From: Epiperipatus broadwayi
Lineage: Eukaryota; Onychophora; Udeonychophora; Euonychophora; Peripatidae
Assembly: GCA_028023455.1 (NCBI GenBank)
Contig: JAQFVV010006312.1
Coordinates: forward strand, 3,486,835-3,550,834
Length of the DNA stretch: 64,000 nucleotides
Direction: 5' to 3'
The position numbers were made by a program, and so were the translations under genes. Shown here in pieces: positions 23,569-34,928 of this stretch (positions are counted from its first letter, which is position 1; each line of letters begins with the position of its first letter). A model generated the notes under the pieces. The model did not search any database and was not told where the DNA came from. It saw only the letters and a program-made list of their open reading frames with translations.

Positions 23569-23581
23569 ATGGAGGTTGGTG
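23569..23581 (+). promoter_or_regulatory. Polypurine tract
   Basis: AAATGGAGGTTGG, four bases before the 3' LTR, at the position where plus-strand synthesis is primed in LTR elements. Short and interrupted by T residues, so only moderately supported. Confidence 0.45.
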
Positions 23582-23584
23582 TAC

Positions 23585-25522
23585 TGTAATGCAACTGAAC
23601 ATTCATTAAAATTGTGTTTACAATTATTAAAATAAAATTTTTATAAATAATGTGAATGTTTTAATAAATAAATAAATAATATGTAAGTCGGCATAGAAAT
23701 CTAAAGAGTTATTATCAGTAAAGGTTACAATTAATTAATTAGAAGGGGGAGAGAGTGTAACATGATAAAAGTTTAATAAAAAAAGTTTAAAGTGTGTTTT
23801 TTAAAAACAGTTTGTTGAAAATCAATTAATTAATTGGTTTGCTTTAGAAATGTCAAACTAAAAGTTTAAGAATTGACTGAAAGGGGGAAGGAATTAACTT
23901 GACAATTAATAAAAAACTAAATAAAAATTAAAAGTTATGATAGATCAAGAATAAATCTCTCTCTTTTATTTAAAATATCAAAGAAAAAAAAAGAAAAAAA
24001 AGTTGAAGTTAAAACCTTAAAATATAAACCTTTTATAGAAATTAAAAATATCTCTTGTCATTTAAATTAAGAAAAAAAATCTTTTCTCATAATTTAAAAA
24101 AATGCAATTATATATGTGTGTTAATAGTGATTGTAAATATAAGGAATAGTAAAATAAAATGTGTGTATGTGGATAAAGTGAAATAAGAAAGTTAAAATGT
24201 AAACACAGAATTTGCAATGGCTACAAATTAAAAATCCACAAAGCAATAAATTTACAATGGCTACCAAATGAAAACATTTAATCAAAAGCTTATCTAAGGA
24301 ATATAAACAAAAACAGTGGAGGAATTTCAACATCAAATATAGCTGGTGGATATAAAAACCAATTACCAAATTGACAACAAGTCATCATATAAATAGTCCA
24401 GATTTTCATCAATCAGTTGTTGAGTTCACTATCAGTTGAGTTTATTCAACCAGTACTCAATCAGTTCTCAATCAGTCTTCTTGTGCATTTGTTAATAAAG
24501 GTCATGCAGTGCTAACAGTCACTGGAATCATATGAATATTCTCCAAGCTTGAGTCCAATGAAAATAGACAACCTGCCTGGCAAAAGTAATGCCTGCCTAA
24601 CAACTTGAAAAAACACCAGGGATATTAATCTGTATTAAAGAATATTGCCATGAAATAAGCATTAAACCTCCACAGAACCTCAAATCCTACTGGTTGGAAA
24701 GATTTTCAAGGAAGCAGCAAACAGCAAGAAATGTCCATGTTTTAAAATCCTAGGTAACAACATTTTCTTATTTCCATTTATAATTAATGTAGCCATTGCA
24801 ATAATTTGAAGCTTCTCAGAGTTAGTTAATAAATGAACTCTATAGCATGCATAAAGAACTATGGATGTGCATATTTTTGAAATGTCATGTATGTTAATGC
24901 TTTAGGATATTTTATATTGATTTTATGTATTTTAAAATGACTTGTATTATTTAATATTCTTTGTTATATTATATTGCTATTTGTATATGTGTGAGCCTGA
25001 GGTTATGATAAGTCAAAGTTTCATATAAGTAATTAAAATTAGAATAATAAATGTTTAGTTAAAATAAATTATCTTGAAACATAATATTTGTCAGTCAATC
25101 TTTTATCAGTAATTGAAGCAACAATTTGTTATTGTATTACTTTTGATTGAGCTAGTCATGGGATATTTTGAGCACTGGATTATGAGCCTACTGTCCAGAG
25201 TATGTTAGTTACCCCATGTAATTAACTGATGCCAGAGGTTTACCTCAAATAAAGTGCTTTGGATAGTAAGGGTTTGAATCTAGCAGTCAAGAAGGGCCAC
25301 AGTCTGGAAATGTGATTGTGTTATGCATTGGATAGTTTGGTCTGATTGTGGGTATCATTGATAGTTCTGCTATTAATGGTATTCTCCTCTCTGCTCAAAG
25401 GTCTGGTCCATTCATGTAATATTCATAATATAAAATATAAAATTATGATAAATAATGTTTAAACCCAGTTAAACATAGCAAGTAGAGTGAAAAGGAAACA
25501 TCTTCTGAATTCACCCAGTACA
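23585..25522 (+). repeat. 3' LTR (1.94 kb)
   Basis: Starts TGTAATGCAACTGAAC after a purine-rich AAATGGAGGTTGG tract (about 23569-23581) and ends CACCCAGTACA. It matches 17346-19280 with scattered differences, so the element is not recent. It keeps the TATA box (24386), AATAAA (about 24498) and the GAGCTAG block (25149). Confidence 0.88.
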
Positions 25523-26965
25523 ATAAATAAATAAATATATATATATTCATTCTCATAACATTTATAATTTACGTAGTTTTTAGCAATTGTATTTTTTAAT
25601 ATATGCAATACATAAATTGTAGACTGTGTATATATTACATTGGCGTTCCTAAAAGTGTTTAAAAAAAAAGAGTTTTAATTCATGATAAAGTATATGTATC
25701 TAATAATTATGATCTTATAACATGTTGAGACATGAATAAAAAAGTTATTATTATCATTGTTTATCTCATTTATTTAAAATTATATACATACTACTGGTTT
25801 TTATTTATTGAATTTTCACAATCAAGTAATAGGCAGTTGACATTCACATAATCATGTAATTATTTATTTATTTATTTTCTTTTATGAGTGAATACAAATG
25901 CACATATAAAATCTTAGAGTAACTTTTTTAAAAAAGTTGATTAAATGGTTTCACTATCTTTTTTTTTTTTTGCTTAGTGTGATATATTTCTTTTATTTTC
26001 AATATTTTAAAAACAATTGCCTTTATGAATATATAAAAAAGGAAATGTTGTATTATATAGAGGGGAAAGATTGAAACCATTGTTGTTAACAATGAATGTA
26101 GGACAAATATTATATGTCTTGTTGATAATTTTTTGAAAATAATTTAAAAATTCATCAATAAAGAAAGAAGTATCATTATGATAAAGGATAATTATATTAA
26201 ATAAATATATAAAGAGTTTCCGATGGTTTTAAATTTATTTTATTTTCTCTAAACTAGAGGATTTAGTCTGGATGAGTTTTTGATTGGAAAATATAAGATC
26301 TATTCTAATATTAATAAAACAATTGAATAAATATATAATGTGTAGAAATGTTTTCTTAGTACTATTGCAGGATTGAATGAACATTTGTGAGAGTTATTCA
26401 GAAAAGATATTTTTGGAAATGTCCCATAAATAAATTTAATCGTAGCATGAATCAGAAGGTATCTTCAATCTTTATCAATTCCTTGTAATTAAAAGAGATA
26501 AATATTGTGTTTTCTTTACTTTTATAATCTAAAGTTCTCTAGAGTAAATAAAGTCACCATTAGAATGAAGTTTGTCATTTTCATCTTTGTTTTTAAGTTA
26601 TGCAGATGAAATTAGTTTGAGAAATAAGCAATCTAATGTTTTTCACCGATATGCATGAAGGCATGGCAAAAATCTTGAAAAAAAACTCCAGATAAAATAG
26701 TTAGAAATAAATTGTTTAATAGTTTACCAAGTTGAAGTTGTATTTAATGAAAAATTTAAATTATTCAATGATGAAAATTTAGTTAAAAATTATTAGAGAA
26801 ACAATTTCTTTTACTATATATTTTTAACTCAGTTTGATATAAATATCTCTACATCAACAAATAACACATCAGGGACAATATCAGCAATATTTTGGTACAA
26901 TAGTTTAATATGTATTGAAAACAAGGTTATAAAAAGGAGATTCTATATCATAGAAACAAAGTGAT

Positions 26966-26969
<4 letters not shown>
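25523..26969. other. AT-rich gene-free interval
   Basis: Begins with an ATAA/ATAT simple repeat next to the LTR. No domain, repeat family or RNA gene was recognised on either strand. Confidence 0.55.

Positions 26970-27047
<78 letters not shown>
26970..27047. repeat. (AT)n microsatellite
   Basis: About 78 bases of pure AT repeat, ending exactly where the giant LTR starts with TGCGGCCATCTG. Confidence 0.97.
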
Positions 27048-27049
<2 letters not shown>

Positions 27050-30000
27050 CGGCCATCTGAATGGGCACAAGGATTTAAGATACTTTGTATCTTAAATAAA
27101 TGGTTATATTATATAAAAAAAATGAAATAGCCTTAGAATTTTAAAACTTTTTTGCTGGAGATTGCTTAAAGCTTAAATATGGGTTACTTATGCAGTTTAC
27201 TGACCACTTTATAAGTATTTATTAGTATTATTGTGGTTAATGAGGTATTTAATGTAAGGAAGGAGGGTTGTTTATTAATGGAATTGATACATCTTGTTGG
27301 AAAGATGCAAAGTTATCCTGTGTTAGTATAATATTATTTGAATTGTTTCAAAATCCTTTATTCATTAATTCTTATCCTTTTGTCAACAATTAATAGCAGT
27401 TTCAATTATATTTAGTTAAGATAGTTCAATATTTAGGTTGTAGTACATGTGTATGCATGTATGATTCTGCATTATGTTTCATTTCATTTTCATCTTTAAT
27501 AACAGCAAACAATAGTACATTCACAATAAAACATTTAAATAAGAGTAATTATCTTAAATAATTTAACAAATATATATTTCTTTCCAATAATTATTAGATA
27601 GTTAAATCAATGAATTATTTTACAAATTGAATAAATTATTAATTTTTTTTTGATAGTTAATTAATATTCATTTTTCTTTCAAGTTTGTATAAGCTATTTA
27701 TTTTATTATTTGTATTTTTTTTTGTCTTCATTTAGTTTTAAAAATCAAAATGATTTTTTTTTTTTTGAAAAGATTTGTTTTTGCATATGTAATTAGTTAG
27801 TTAGCAAGATGCGTGGGAATAACCTTTGGAGAAAGGCAAATGAACTTTGCTAAAGAGAGGTCTTTTAACAAAGATTTCCAGTGTAATTTTTTTTTCCAGT
27901 AGAAAATTGGCTCTTTGTAATGCAATTGTAACCAGTAAACAGTGATTCATGTATTGTAAAAATTAAAGCCGATTTGCTTAAGTCAAATTGACTTTGAAAA
28001 GACTTTAGAGTAAAAACTTCCAAAGGAGCTTCAGAACTCTATTATGGAAAAAATTAATTAAAAGTGCAATTCTAAGGTTTTAAAAAAGGTACATCAGTTT
28101 GATTAACTCTCTTCGATTTAAACATTTCTGAATTAATCCCTTTATAACTATTACTCTATTAAAAATGTATGTTAATAACGTCCAGTCTATATTATTTCAT
28201 TTCATTGCCATTTTAAATAAGAATGGTTTACATAAATATTATTGTTGTATCATTAAGCAACATATTTTTTTTGATATATATGGAAAATGCATGCAAAACT
28301 GTTCTATAGAATATATTTTAATTTCTCACTATTTTTCGTGTAGTGTTCTTTGTGAAGATTATACATAGACTTAAGGATATGTCTATTTTGATAGATTATA
28401 CTATGTTTAAGTTCATCATAAGGAGATAACAGTATTCATTTATTTGATATTTCTGGAGCTAATATGTATTTTTAAATCAAGGAAATAAAATGTAAGCTAC
28501 TTCTGTTTAAATTGAATAAAAGAACAGAAATGCGGATAATTTTTGTTCTCTTCAATAAGGACGGAATATAAAATAAAGCATTATTAATTATGGAATTACT
28601 AAGGACAATTTAAACTATTATTAAATGCTATTCAGAAAAATACTAAGGATATTGTGTATTTAATCCAGAACTGCATGGAGAATATCTTATATTTTCAGTA
28701 TAATAAAGGAAAAATTCACTGCTTGTGTATGATTTGGTACTTCGAATGGATATGCTATGAACACTGAAAGGTGCTGGGCATATTTAAGTTATGCTTATAT
28801 TTTTTTAAGTTATACTGCAGAAGTGCATTTTAGTTTAAATTCAGTTTGGAATGTGTCCCATATTATTTCATCAACCTGGAACCGAGCTTTGCAAGTGGAC
28901 TTTAATTTTAAGTTATAAACTAATAATCTTTGTGTCTTTATCTTTATTTATTATTTTTGCTTGTCATAATTAATGTATATGATAGGTAGATAGGCTTTAT
29001 TTATTATTATGTTATTTCCAATTTGGGTATGTTGACCATCAAGAACGTTTCTGAATCGTATTTAAAATTGATTGTGTTTAAATATGTCTTATTGTTTCCT
29101 TATGAAGGTGAAATAAATATTTTTTTTTAATATATTATTAGAAAGGTTTACATTTATTTTGTATACTTTATTATCTCAAAGTGAAAATTTTGTTTTTTGT
29201 TTAAATCAACGAACTTATAATAGAAATAGTTTGTTAGATATAAAAGAAAGTTCGAATTAGAACCGTTAAATTTTAAAAAGTAACCTTAAGTTTATTAATT
29301 AAAAGTTATGCCTTGATGCAATATTTAATTGTCATGTTACCTGCTTAGTGTGTAATTTAGAGCTAATATTATATATACTTTTTATTCGCGGGTGTGTGTT
29401 TGTTTTGCACAATTATAATATTTGTTTGATAAAATTCAGTTTGTGAATATTTTATGCATAAATTTTGTACATTGTCGTATTCTAGTGAGTTGAATGGATT
29501 GATATATTATCTGTATGTATTTACCTGCCAGCATGTATTTATAATGTTAGATATTTAGAGAAGCTATGAAAATAGAAAGAAATTTGATTGCATTGTAATG
29601 TCTATAGGGATAAAAGATCTTGCTTATTTAGTATATGTTGATAATTTTCCATGAGTAGAGCCTAGTTTATTTTATATGCATAATGATTAATGATATTTTT
29701 TTGAAGTGATGTTCTTAGGGCCCTGGTGATGATGAATTATTCCCCACCAATAATGTATTTAAAAGTAGATGAGTTATTGTTGAAGTATGATTAAATGATG
29801 CTTAGGAAGTTATGTGATGTTTTTCTTGGATTCTTGGTGTTGAGTAAATGTTCTTTACCAAAGGTATATTTAGAATCAGATGAATTATTGTAGAAGGGTT
29901 CAGTAAATGTTTATCTGCTCCTCATGTAGATTCCCCTTATAAGGTATAGTATATATAATCATAAAAATATAGCTTTGTGTTAATTAATATGTGGTTAGGT

Positions 30001-30209
30001 AAATTGTTAGATTAATTCTAAATGTAATATTAGTGTCAAATTTTATTGATGAATTACGACCTTGTTCGAAATAAAATAATTGTATGATATTTTCTTAATG
30101 AATGGAGAGTTTATAGAAAAGATTGTTTTATATTATTGCTGCTTGAACGTGCACACACATAAAAAAAAAAAAAAAAAAAAAAAATATATTTTTTTTAAAA
30201 AGTATGATT

Positions 30210-30249
<40 letters not shown>

Positions 30250-32046
30250 AGATTTGGAATTTTAAAAAAAGAAAAAAAAAAAAACCCAAAACCCCCAAAA
30301 GAATAAGGAGAAAGTGTGTGGGGAGAAAAAAAAAAAAAACAAAAAACAAAATGGAGGGGAAAAAAAACAACGGGAGTTACCCACCCTTTTTAAAAAAAAT
30401 AAAAATTTAGATGGGGTGGGGGGGGACAACATTCTAGAAAAAGAGAAGATAAGAGGAGAACTAAAAATATTTTAATGTGGATTCAAAAGATGTAAAAAAC
30501 CAAAAAAAAACCCCACGTGAGGAGGGGGGGGGAAAAAAAAAAAAATGGGGGGGGGGTGGGGGGGAGAAGAAGCTAAAGACCGGAGAAGATGGATTAAACT
30601 TGGAGAGACCTTCATCCTGCAGTAGATTGATAATGGTTGATGATGATATAAAGTATAGAACTATTGAAATTAAAATGAGAAATAAATGCTTTTGAAATAT
30701 ACTACATTCATTTAATAGAAGTATAAAGTATTAAGATTAAAACAGGAAATAAATATTTTAAAATACAGTGTATTTATTTAAATAAAAGTTATCAATCATC
30801 AAATCATCAGAATAAACATGATTTTGTTGCTATAAATGAAAGGTATACGTAAATGAAAGTGATTATTAGTCAATTAGAGAAAGTTGCTTTGCTGAAAGCC
30901 AAATATAAGTAATTTGATTTATTTGTTAATCAAGAATAATATCCTCTCAAAGGTATTTTTATTTTTTTTGTTCTAATAATATAACATCTTATTTATTTAT
31001 TGTCATATAGATGAAATATGTAGGCAAAGTATGGCGTTCAAAGTCAGGATATTTAAGTTTTGTTATTAATTTGTTTTGATAGTAGGGACAATCCAAAACT
31101 GATGTTCGAAGTTTATTTAATAATTAAAATCTATAAAACAAATAGTCCATTTGTAAATATCATGTTAACCAAGTTTATTTTATTTGTTATAATAAATGAT
31201 TTGTTTAGTTATTTAAAATCTTAAGAATTGTGTCTTGAGTTATTATTGTGTACATTCATATTTTCATTTCCACAACTCCACATTTCATAAATCTATTATA
31301 AAATAGATATATTAATTTAGAGTTACAATATTAAATTTGCTAGTGTCTGACAATATTGTATTTCTTAATCCAAACATTATAAAGAGTGTTTGCCACTTGA
31401 TAAACATATTAGATATGTTGCCAGGTCAGTATATTTGTGAGATGATGATATGAGATTAAAATACCCTATCTCTGTCATTATCTTATTATTGAAACACAGT
31501 AAAATATTTAGTCAATTTGTTTCATTATATTTTATCATACTTTATAATTATAACTTATGGGCCAATGTAGTTTATTTAATTCAACTGTGTTTGTTAAATT
31601 CCCTGAGATCTTATTGTTTATTTCTTGATTGGCATTAAGGTAGATGTTTAGATTATAATATGCCAAGTCATAGAATTGTTAAGAGTATAATTATAGCAAG
31701 CTGATATATGTTATACTTGGATGAAGGAAGAAATTAAGTTTAAAGTATATTTTTAATAGACTGTACTAAGTAAACCTTATGATTCTTTATCATACAATTA
31801 ATTAACAAAGGAGTTTACATTATATTGAATATTTTGTAATATTTCTTCTTTTATTCATTATTATTATATATCTTATGAACTGCCTATAGCCTCCCACTGA
31901 GCTGAGCTGAACATAAACTTAAATATAGAGTCTCAGTAATAATTTTATATTATATCTTGTTATATTGTTCTATTCATTAATAGTACTGGAACCTGGGCAT
32001 TTCGCTCATGTAATGTATATGAGCGGTGTTGGGAATGTAGGTTATA
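27048..32046 (+). repeat. Giant 5' LTR, with a LINE/low-complexity insertion
   Basis: Nearly colinear with 34929-39468 and 50313-54846. It is about 460 bases longer because of the insertion at 30161-30647. Near the 3' end is GAGCTGAGCTGA (31899) and then CTGGAACCTGGGC (31985), which reads CTGGCGCCTGGGC in the other two copies. The short frames 28165-28368 (67 codons) and 31450-31638 (62 codons) recur in other copies but are not convincing genes (see rejected list). Confidence 0.85.
30161..30647 (+). mobile_element. RTE LINE 3' fragment in a low-complexity, probably misassembled insertion
   Basis: The other two LTR copies read ACACACA.GTAATATAAATAATATCGCG at this point; here about 487 bases intervene. 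The right part (about 30565-30645) matches the 3' end of the RTE LINE at 59028-59102: GAAGCTAAAGA, GGAGAAGATGGATTAAACT and ATCCTGCAGT all recur, followed by a TGATGATGATA tail. The left part is long A, T and G runs (including a 30-base T run and G runs) with scraps that resemble a garbled version of the preceding LINE text. A 5'-truncated LINE insertion is likely; the run-rich part may be a sequencing or consensus artefact. Confidence 0.65.
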
Positions 32047-32770
32047 GGGTATGTTTTCTGTTCGCCCATCGTGGGGCATAGACATGCATAGACATGGCAT
32101 TGACATAGCTTTGGGGCCCAAGTGACTGATGATGATAAGACGTATGTTTTCTGTATGCCCATTGTGGTGGCTTGAGATATATTTGACATCTTAGTAGATA
32201 GATTGCAATACGGATTTTGTTGTATGAAAGTGGTAGCTCAATCAATTGTGCAATGATGATGATTGGACTAGGTTTTCTGGTGACCAATGTGGATGTGTGA
32301 TGTGTAGTGGAGCTACACATAGTCTAGGTTGGATTGTGGTGCCTAGATGTCTTGGCATTGAGTAGTTTAGTATATTTTTCAGATTATTTAACGTTTTCTG
32401 GTGTGCCAATTTTGGGCATCGATTGACATTGATTGGTTGATGATTGGGTAACTTGGCATGATCAATTGATGATGATGATCCTGGTGAGGTTTTTGGGTGC
32501 AACATAGTGGCCTGATTGGTTGAGAGGCGATTAACTATAGAACTGTTTTTGTTGTCCAGTGTACTAGGCCCAATGATGATGATTATAGTAGATTTTTTTT
32601 GGTGCACTAATGTAGCTGCATGATTGATTAATGGTGGATAATTATAGTGCTAGTTGTTGATATTTGATGTGTCAAGTCACAATGATTAGATATGAAGTTG
32701 GTTTCTGGATTCCCAACATTTGATGTATGGATGTATTGTGACATAGATAAGACAAGTTGTGGCTTTGTGG
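31985..32770 (+). repeat. Array of degenerate PBS-like repeats in the leader
   Basis: Starting at the LTR end, a pattern like GTTTTCTGGTGCCCAATGTGG recurs about every 50-130 bases: near 32056 (TTCGCCCATCGTGGGGC), 32147, 32272, 32393, 32487, 32541, 32595 and 32700. Many units are preceded by GATGATGAT. The text resembles the lysine-tRNA PBS TGGCGCCCAACGTGGGGC. Best reading: tandem duplication of the PBS leader followed by decay. Minus-strand open frames across this array (32042-32607) are by-products of the repeat. Confidence 0.6.
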
Positions 32771-33237
32771 GCTTGATAACTATAGTGATGTAGGTCTGAT
32801 AGGATTATATAGTATGCAACCAACATACCAAATTTGATAAATGAAAGTTGTATGGTATTGTAAATATTAATTATAGTCTTGAATGGTGCAGAGAACTTAA
32901 CTTAATAATCATGCTTATAAAAATTTTGTTGTCTTCAGTATTATATAGAAGTCAATTTAATGTACAGTATAAATGTAGATAAATATAGATATTTTATCTA
33001 GATAAATTATTAGTGTTTGGATCAATATTGTCAGAATATACAGTGCCATAATTTTGCTATCAAATATGGAAACCGAATGTTACATGAAATAACACAAATA
33101 AACATACTAGAGTAATTTTATGTACTTATAAGTGATGATGGGAAATTTAGATTGTTTGATTGGGGAGGGGGAGTGAAGCTGATGTACCTTACCTTTTCTT
33201 TGTCTGCAAATATTAATAAGTAAAAATATAAAGTACA
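32771..33237 (+). other. Untranslated leader of the giant-LTR element
   Basis: AT-rich, no frame of note. It precedes the first ATG of the gag-like gene at 33238. A GGGGAGGGGGAG tract is at 33161-33172. Confidence 0.4.
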
Positions 33238-34028
33238 ATGGAAGAGTTTAATATTGATGAAGATTTGGGCAGGTCCCAAGAAATATTATCACCAGAGGTG
33301 ATTGTCTTGTCTCCTGATATAGATTCGGGAAATGAAACTATAAACTTCACAAATAAAGAAGATAGTAAGTCAGAAAATGTCTCATTGGGAGGAGCATTTG
33401 ATTACTCCAAATTAATTGATGAGATAAATAAGAGTTTTCATAAACAAATGTCAGAGATGAAAGATAGTAAGGGCATTCAGATAATTTAGCTAAACAACAG
33501 TTAGAGATGAAGAATAATACAGATAAACAGATGAAAGAGAATTCGGATAATTTAGCTAAACAAATGGTAGAGATGAAGGATAGTATGATGTCAAAGGAAG
33601 ATTGTAGAGAGTTGAAAGATAGTATGATGTCAAAGGAAGATTGCAGAGAGATGAAAGATAGTATAATGTTAGAAATAAAAGAAATATTCAGAAAAAATGT
33701 CCAACAAATAGAACTAGAAGTATCAGAAACAAAATTAGAGGTAGAATTAGAAATACCAAAGGTGGTGCCAGAGAAATTATCAGATGATGTTCAACCAGAA
33801 TTAGAAATAAAAGAAGAAGTGAGATTAGAAATAAAGTTAGAAGTATCAGAAGTGAAGTTAGAAGTGCAAGATAGTAAAAGTCAAAGTATAGAAGTGAAAG
33901 AAGTTAGTGAAAATATTAGTAGCCAAATACTCAAACTAGAAATTACAGAATTATGTATTAAAGGTCAACTACATAAGAGTAGGTTAAATGATAATAACCT
34001 AGTATTGCCAGTTAAGAATAAAGGTTGA
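33238..34028 (+). pseudogene. Gag-like coiled-coil protein, one frameshift
   Basis: An ATG at 33238 opens an acidic N-terminus (MEEFNIDEDLG, about 60 residues), then DYSKLIDEINKSFHKQMSEMKDSK. A single-base shift near 33470 moves the frame into SDNLAKQ...EMKNNTDKQMKENSDNLAKQMVEMKD, which repeats the preceding style and shows one original protein. Residues about 110-140 hold a 13-residue tandem repeat (SMMSKEDCRELKD twice). The rest is Glu/Lys/Val-rich with heptad-like ELE.SE.KLEVE patterns: a long coiled coil. It ends with TGA at 34026-34028, but the frame reads on as LIARLVHKNYSLYGHELKAYQKI to about 34190. By position (after the PBS leader, plus strand) it is the gag of this element, although the capsid WW..F.EYK motif is absent. 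Function beyond assembly is unknown. Confidence 0.6.
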
Positions 34029-34146
34029 CTCATTGCTAGATTGGTTCATAAAAATTACAGTTTATATGGTCATGAACTAAAAGCATACCAAAAGATTAAA
34101 GAGATAGTTAATAAAGAACTAGAAGTGGACAAGAAGAAAGTTATGA

Positions 34147-34752
34147 ATGTGTTTAAAGATTTCAAGGGAAATTGTGATAAAAATGATTAGATTAGTGAAG
34201 TTAGGAATGTTTTTTTTAGGCAGGAAATATCCAGAAATTTTGAGAAGCAAATTAGCAAAGATTACTGATATTACCAGTAATAAATTTAAAGATAAAAATA
34301 AAGGTATAGTTTCTGAGTGTGCTCTTAGTAATGTAGGTCACAATATAAAGAGGAATGTTTGTAGAAAGGTGTTATATGCAGGTAGTAAACATGTAATACC
34401 TAGTATAGAACAAATAATGGAATATTGTAATCATGTTAAAGAGACTGACAAGCTAAAAGGTAAATGCAAGTTTAAGAAGACACATATATTTTGTATAGAC
34501 TGTCTTAAAAAGAAAGAAATTAGTGATCTAGAAAAAAGCTTGAGAAAGGCCAAATAAAAACTCAAAGGAGCAAAAGAAAAGTTAGTTTATGAAAATACTC
34601 TTAAGAAAGTTAAAAACAAAGAAAAGAATAGCCCAGAGATTAAAGTTAAATCCCAGACAATAAGGGTGAATTCTTATGTGGAAAGATTTGTTAGAAGAAA
34701 AGAAATCAAAAATGTAAACATGAGATTTAGGGGATACCTACAATGCTCATAG
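34147..34752 (+). pseudogene. Second internal frame with a Cys/His-rich segment, unknown
   Basis: This frame is open for about 200 codons with one stop (34555). It is basic, with RKVLYAGSKHVIPSIEQIMEYCNHV followed about ten residues later by KCKFKKTHIFCIDCLKKKE. The C-x(5)-H-x(2)-C-x(2)-C spacing recalls half of a RING-type or gag zinc finger, but the first ligand pair of a RING is not evident. Downstream is a Lys/Glu-rich helix and a VNSYVERFVRRKE segment. It overlaps the end of the preceding frame (to about 34190), so a frameshift in one continuous protein is likely. I do not recognise the family. Confidence 0.4.
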
Positions 34753-34789
34753 CTTAATACCATATCCAGTTAAAGTACCAGATAGTTAA
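34733..34789 (+). pseudogene. Integrase C-terminal tail remnant
   Basis: The reading DTYNAHSLIPYPVKVPDS, then two stops, resembles the last residues of the two integrases in this window (TYNAQSLRLVKREKQPPDR at 1-993 and LYNAQSLKLI at about 23330). If real, the gag-like region was joined to the extreme end of pol by a deletion of about 3 kb, explaining the missing enzymes. The match is short, so confidence is limited. Confidence 0.45.
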
Positions 34790-34914
34790 TAGATGTGAGA
34801 ATATAAAATTCTGTATGCATGGTTTTCTAAAGTGTAGATTAATTTTATTTGTGTTGTTTAATAATGTTTAACATAACCTAATGGTGTTACTTGATTGATT
34901 TTATTTTCTTTTAT

Positions 34915-34926
34915 AAGGACAGGGGA
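34915..34926 (+). promoter_or_regulatory. Polypurine tract
   Basis: AAGGACAGGGGA, two bases before the TGTGGACATC start of the right-hand giant repeat. Position and composition fit the plus-strand primer site of an LTR element and support calling the repeats LTRs. Confidence 0.65.
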
Positions 34927-34928
34927 TT

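Larger units (their letters stand above)
17346..25522 (+). mobile_element. Full-length but dead Ty3/gypsy retrotransposon
   Basis: Two ~1.93-kb LTRs, both starting TGTAATGCAACTGA and ending at GTAGA (19280, mutated) or GTACA (25522), flank a 4.3-kb interior. The interior order is PBS, gag trace, aspartic protease, RT, RNase H, integrase and a purine-rich tract, the standard Ty3 order on the plus strand. Every domain has stops or frameshifts. Its integrase is a close relative of the intact one at 1-993 (shared GHYGA.KVEGWL, NLLAI, SNPCERVM). No matching target-site duplication was found; the flanks are AT-rich. Confidence 0.9.

Noticed and set aside
28165-28368. 67-codon frame repeated at 36038-36238 and 51415-51678, and a 62-codon frame repeated at 31450 and 38870
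   Set aside because: They recur because the giant LTRs are copies of each other. No domain is visible, and the third copies have altered ends or frameshifts, so conservation as protein is not shown.
30128-30695. Open frames rich in Phe, Lys and Gly
   Set aside because: They arise from homopolymer runs in a probably misassembled insertion.
32042-32607. Minus-strand open frames of 92 and 121 codons
   Set aside because: Composition (His, Ser, Ile rich) follows the antisense of the GATGATGAT/PBS-like repeats; no known domain.
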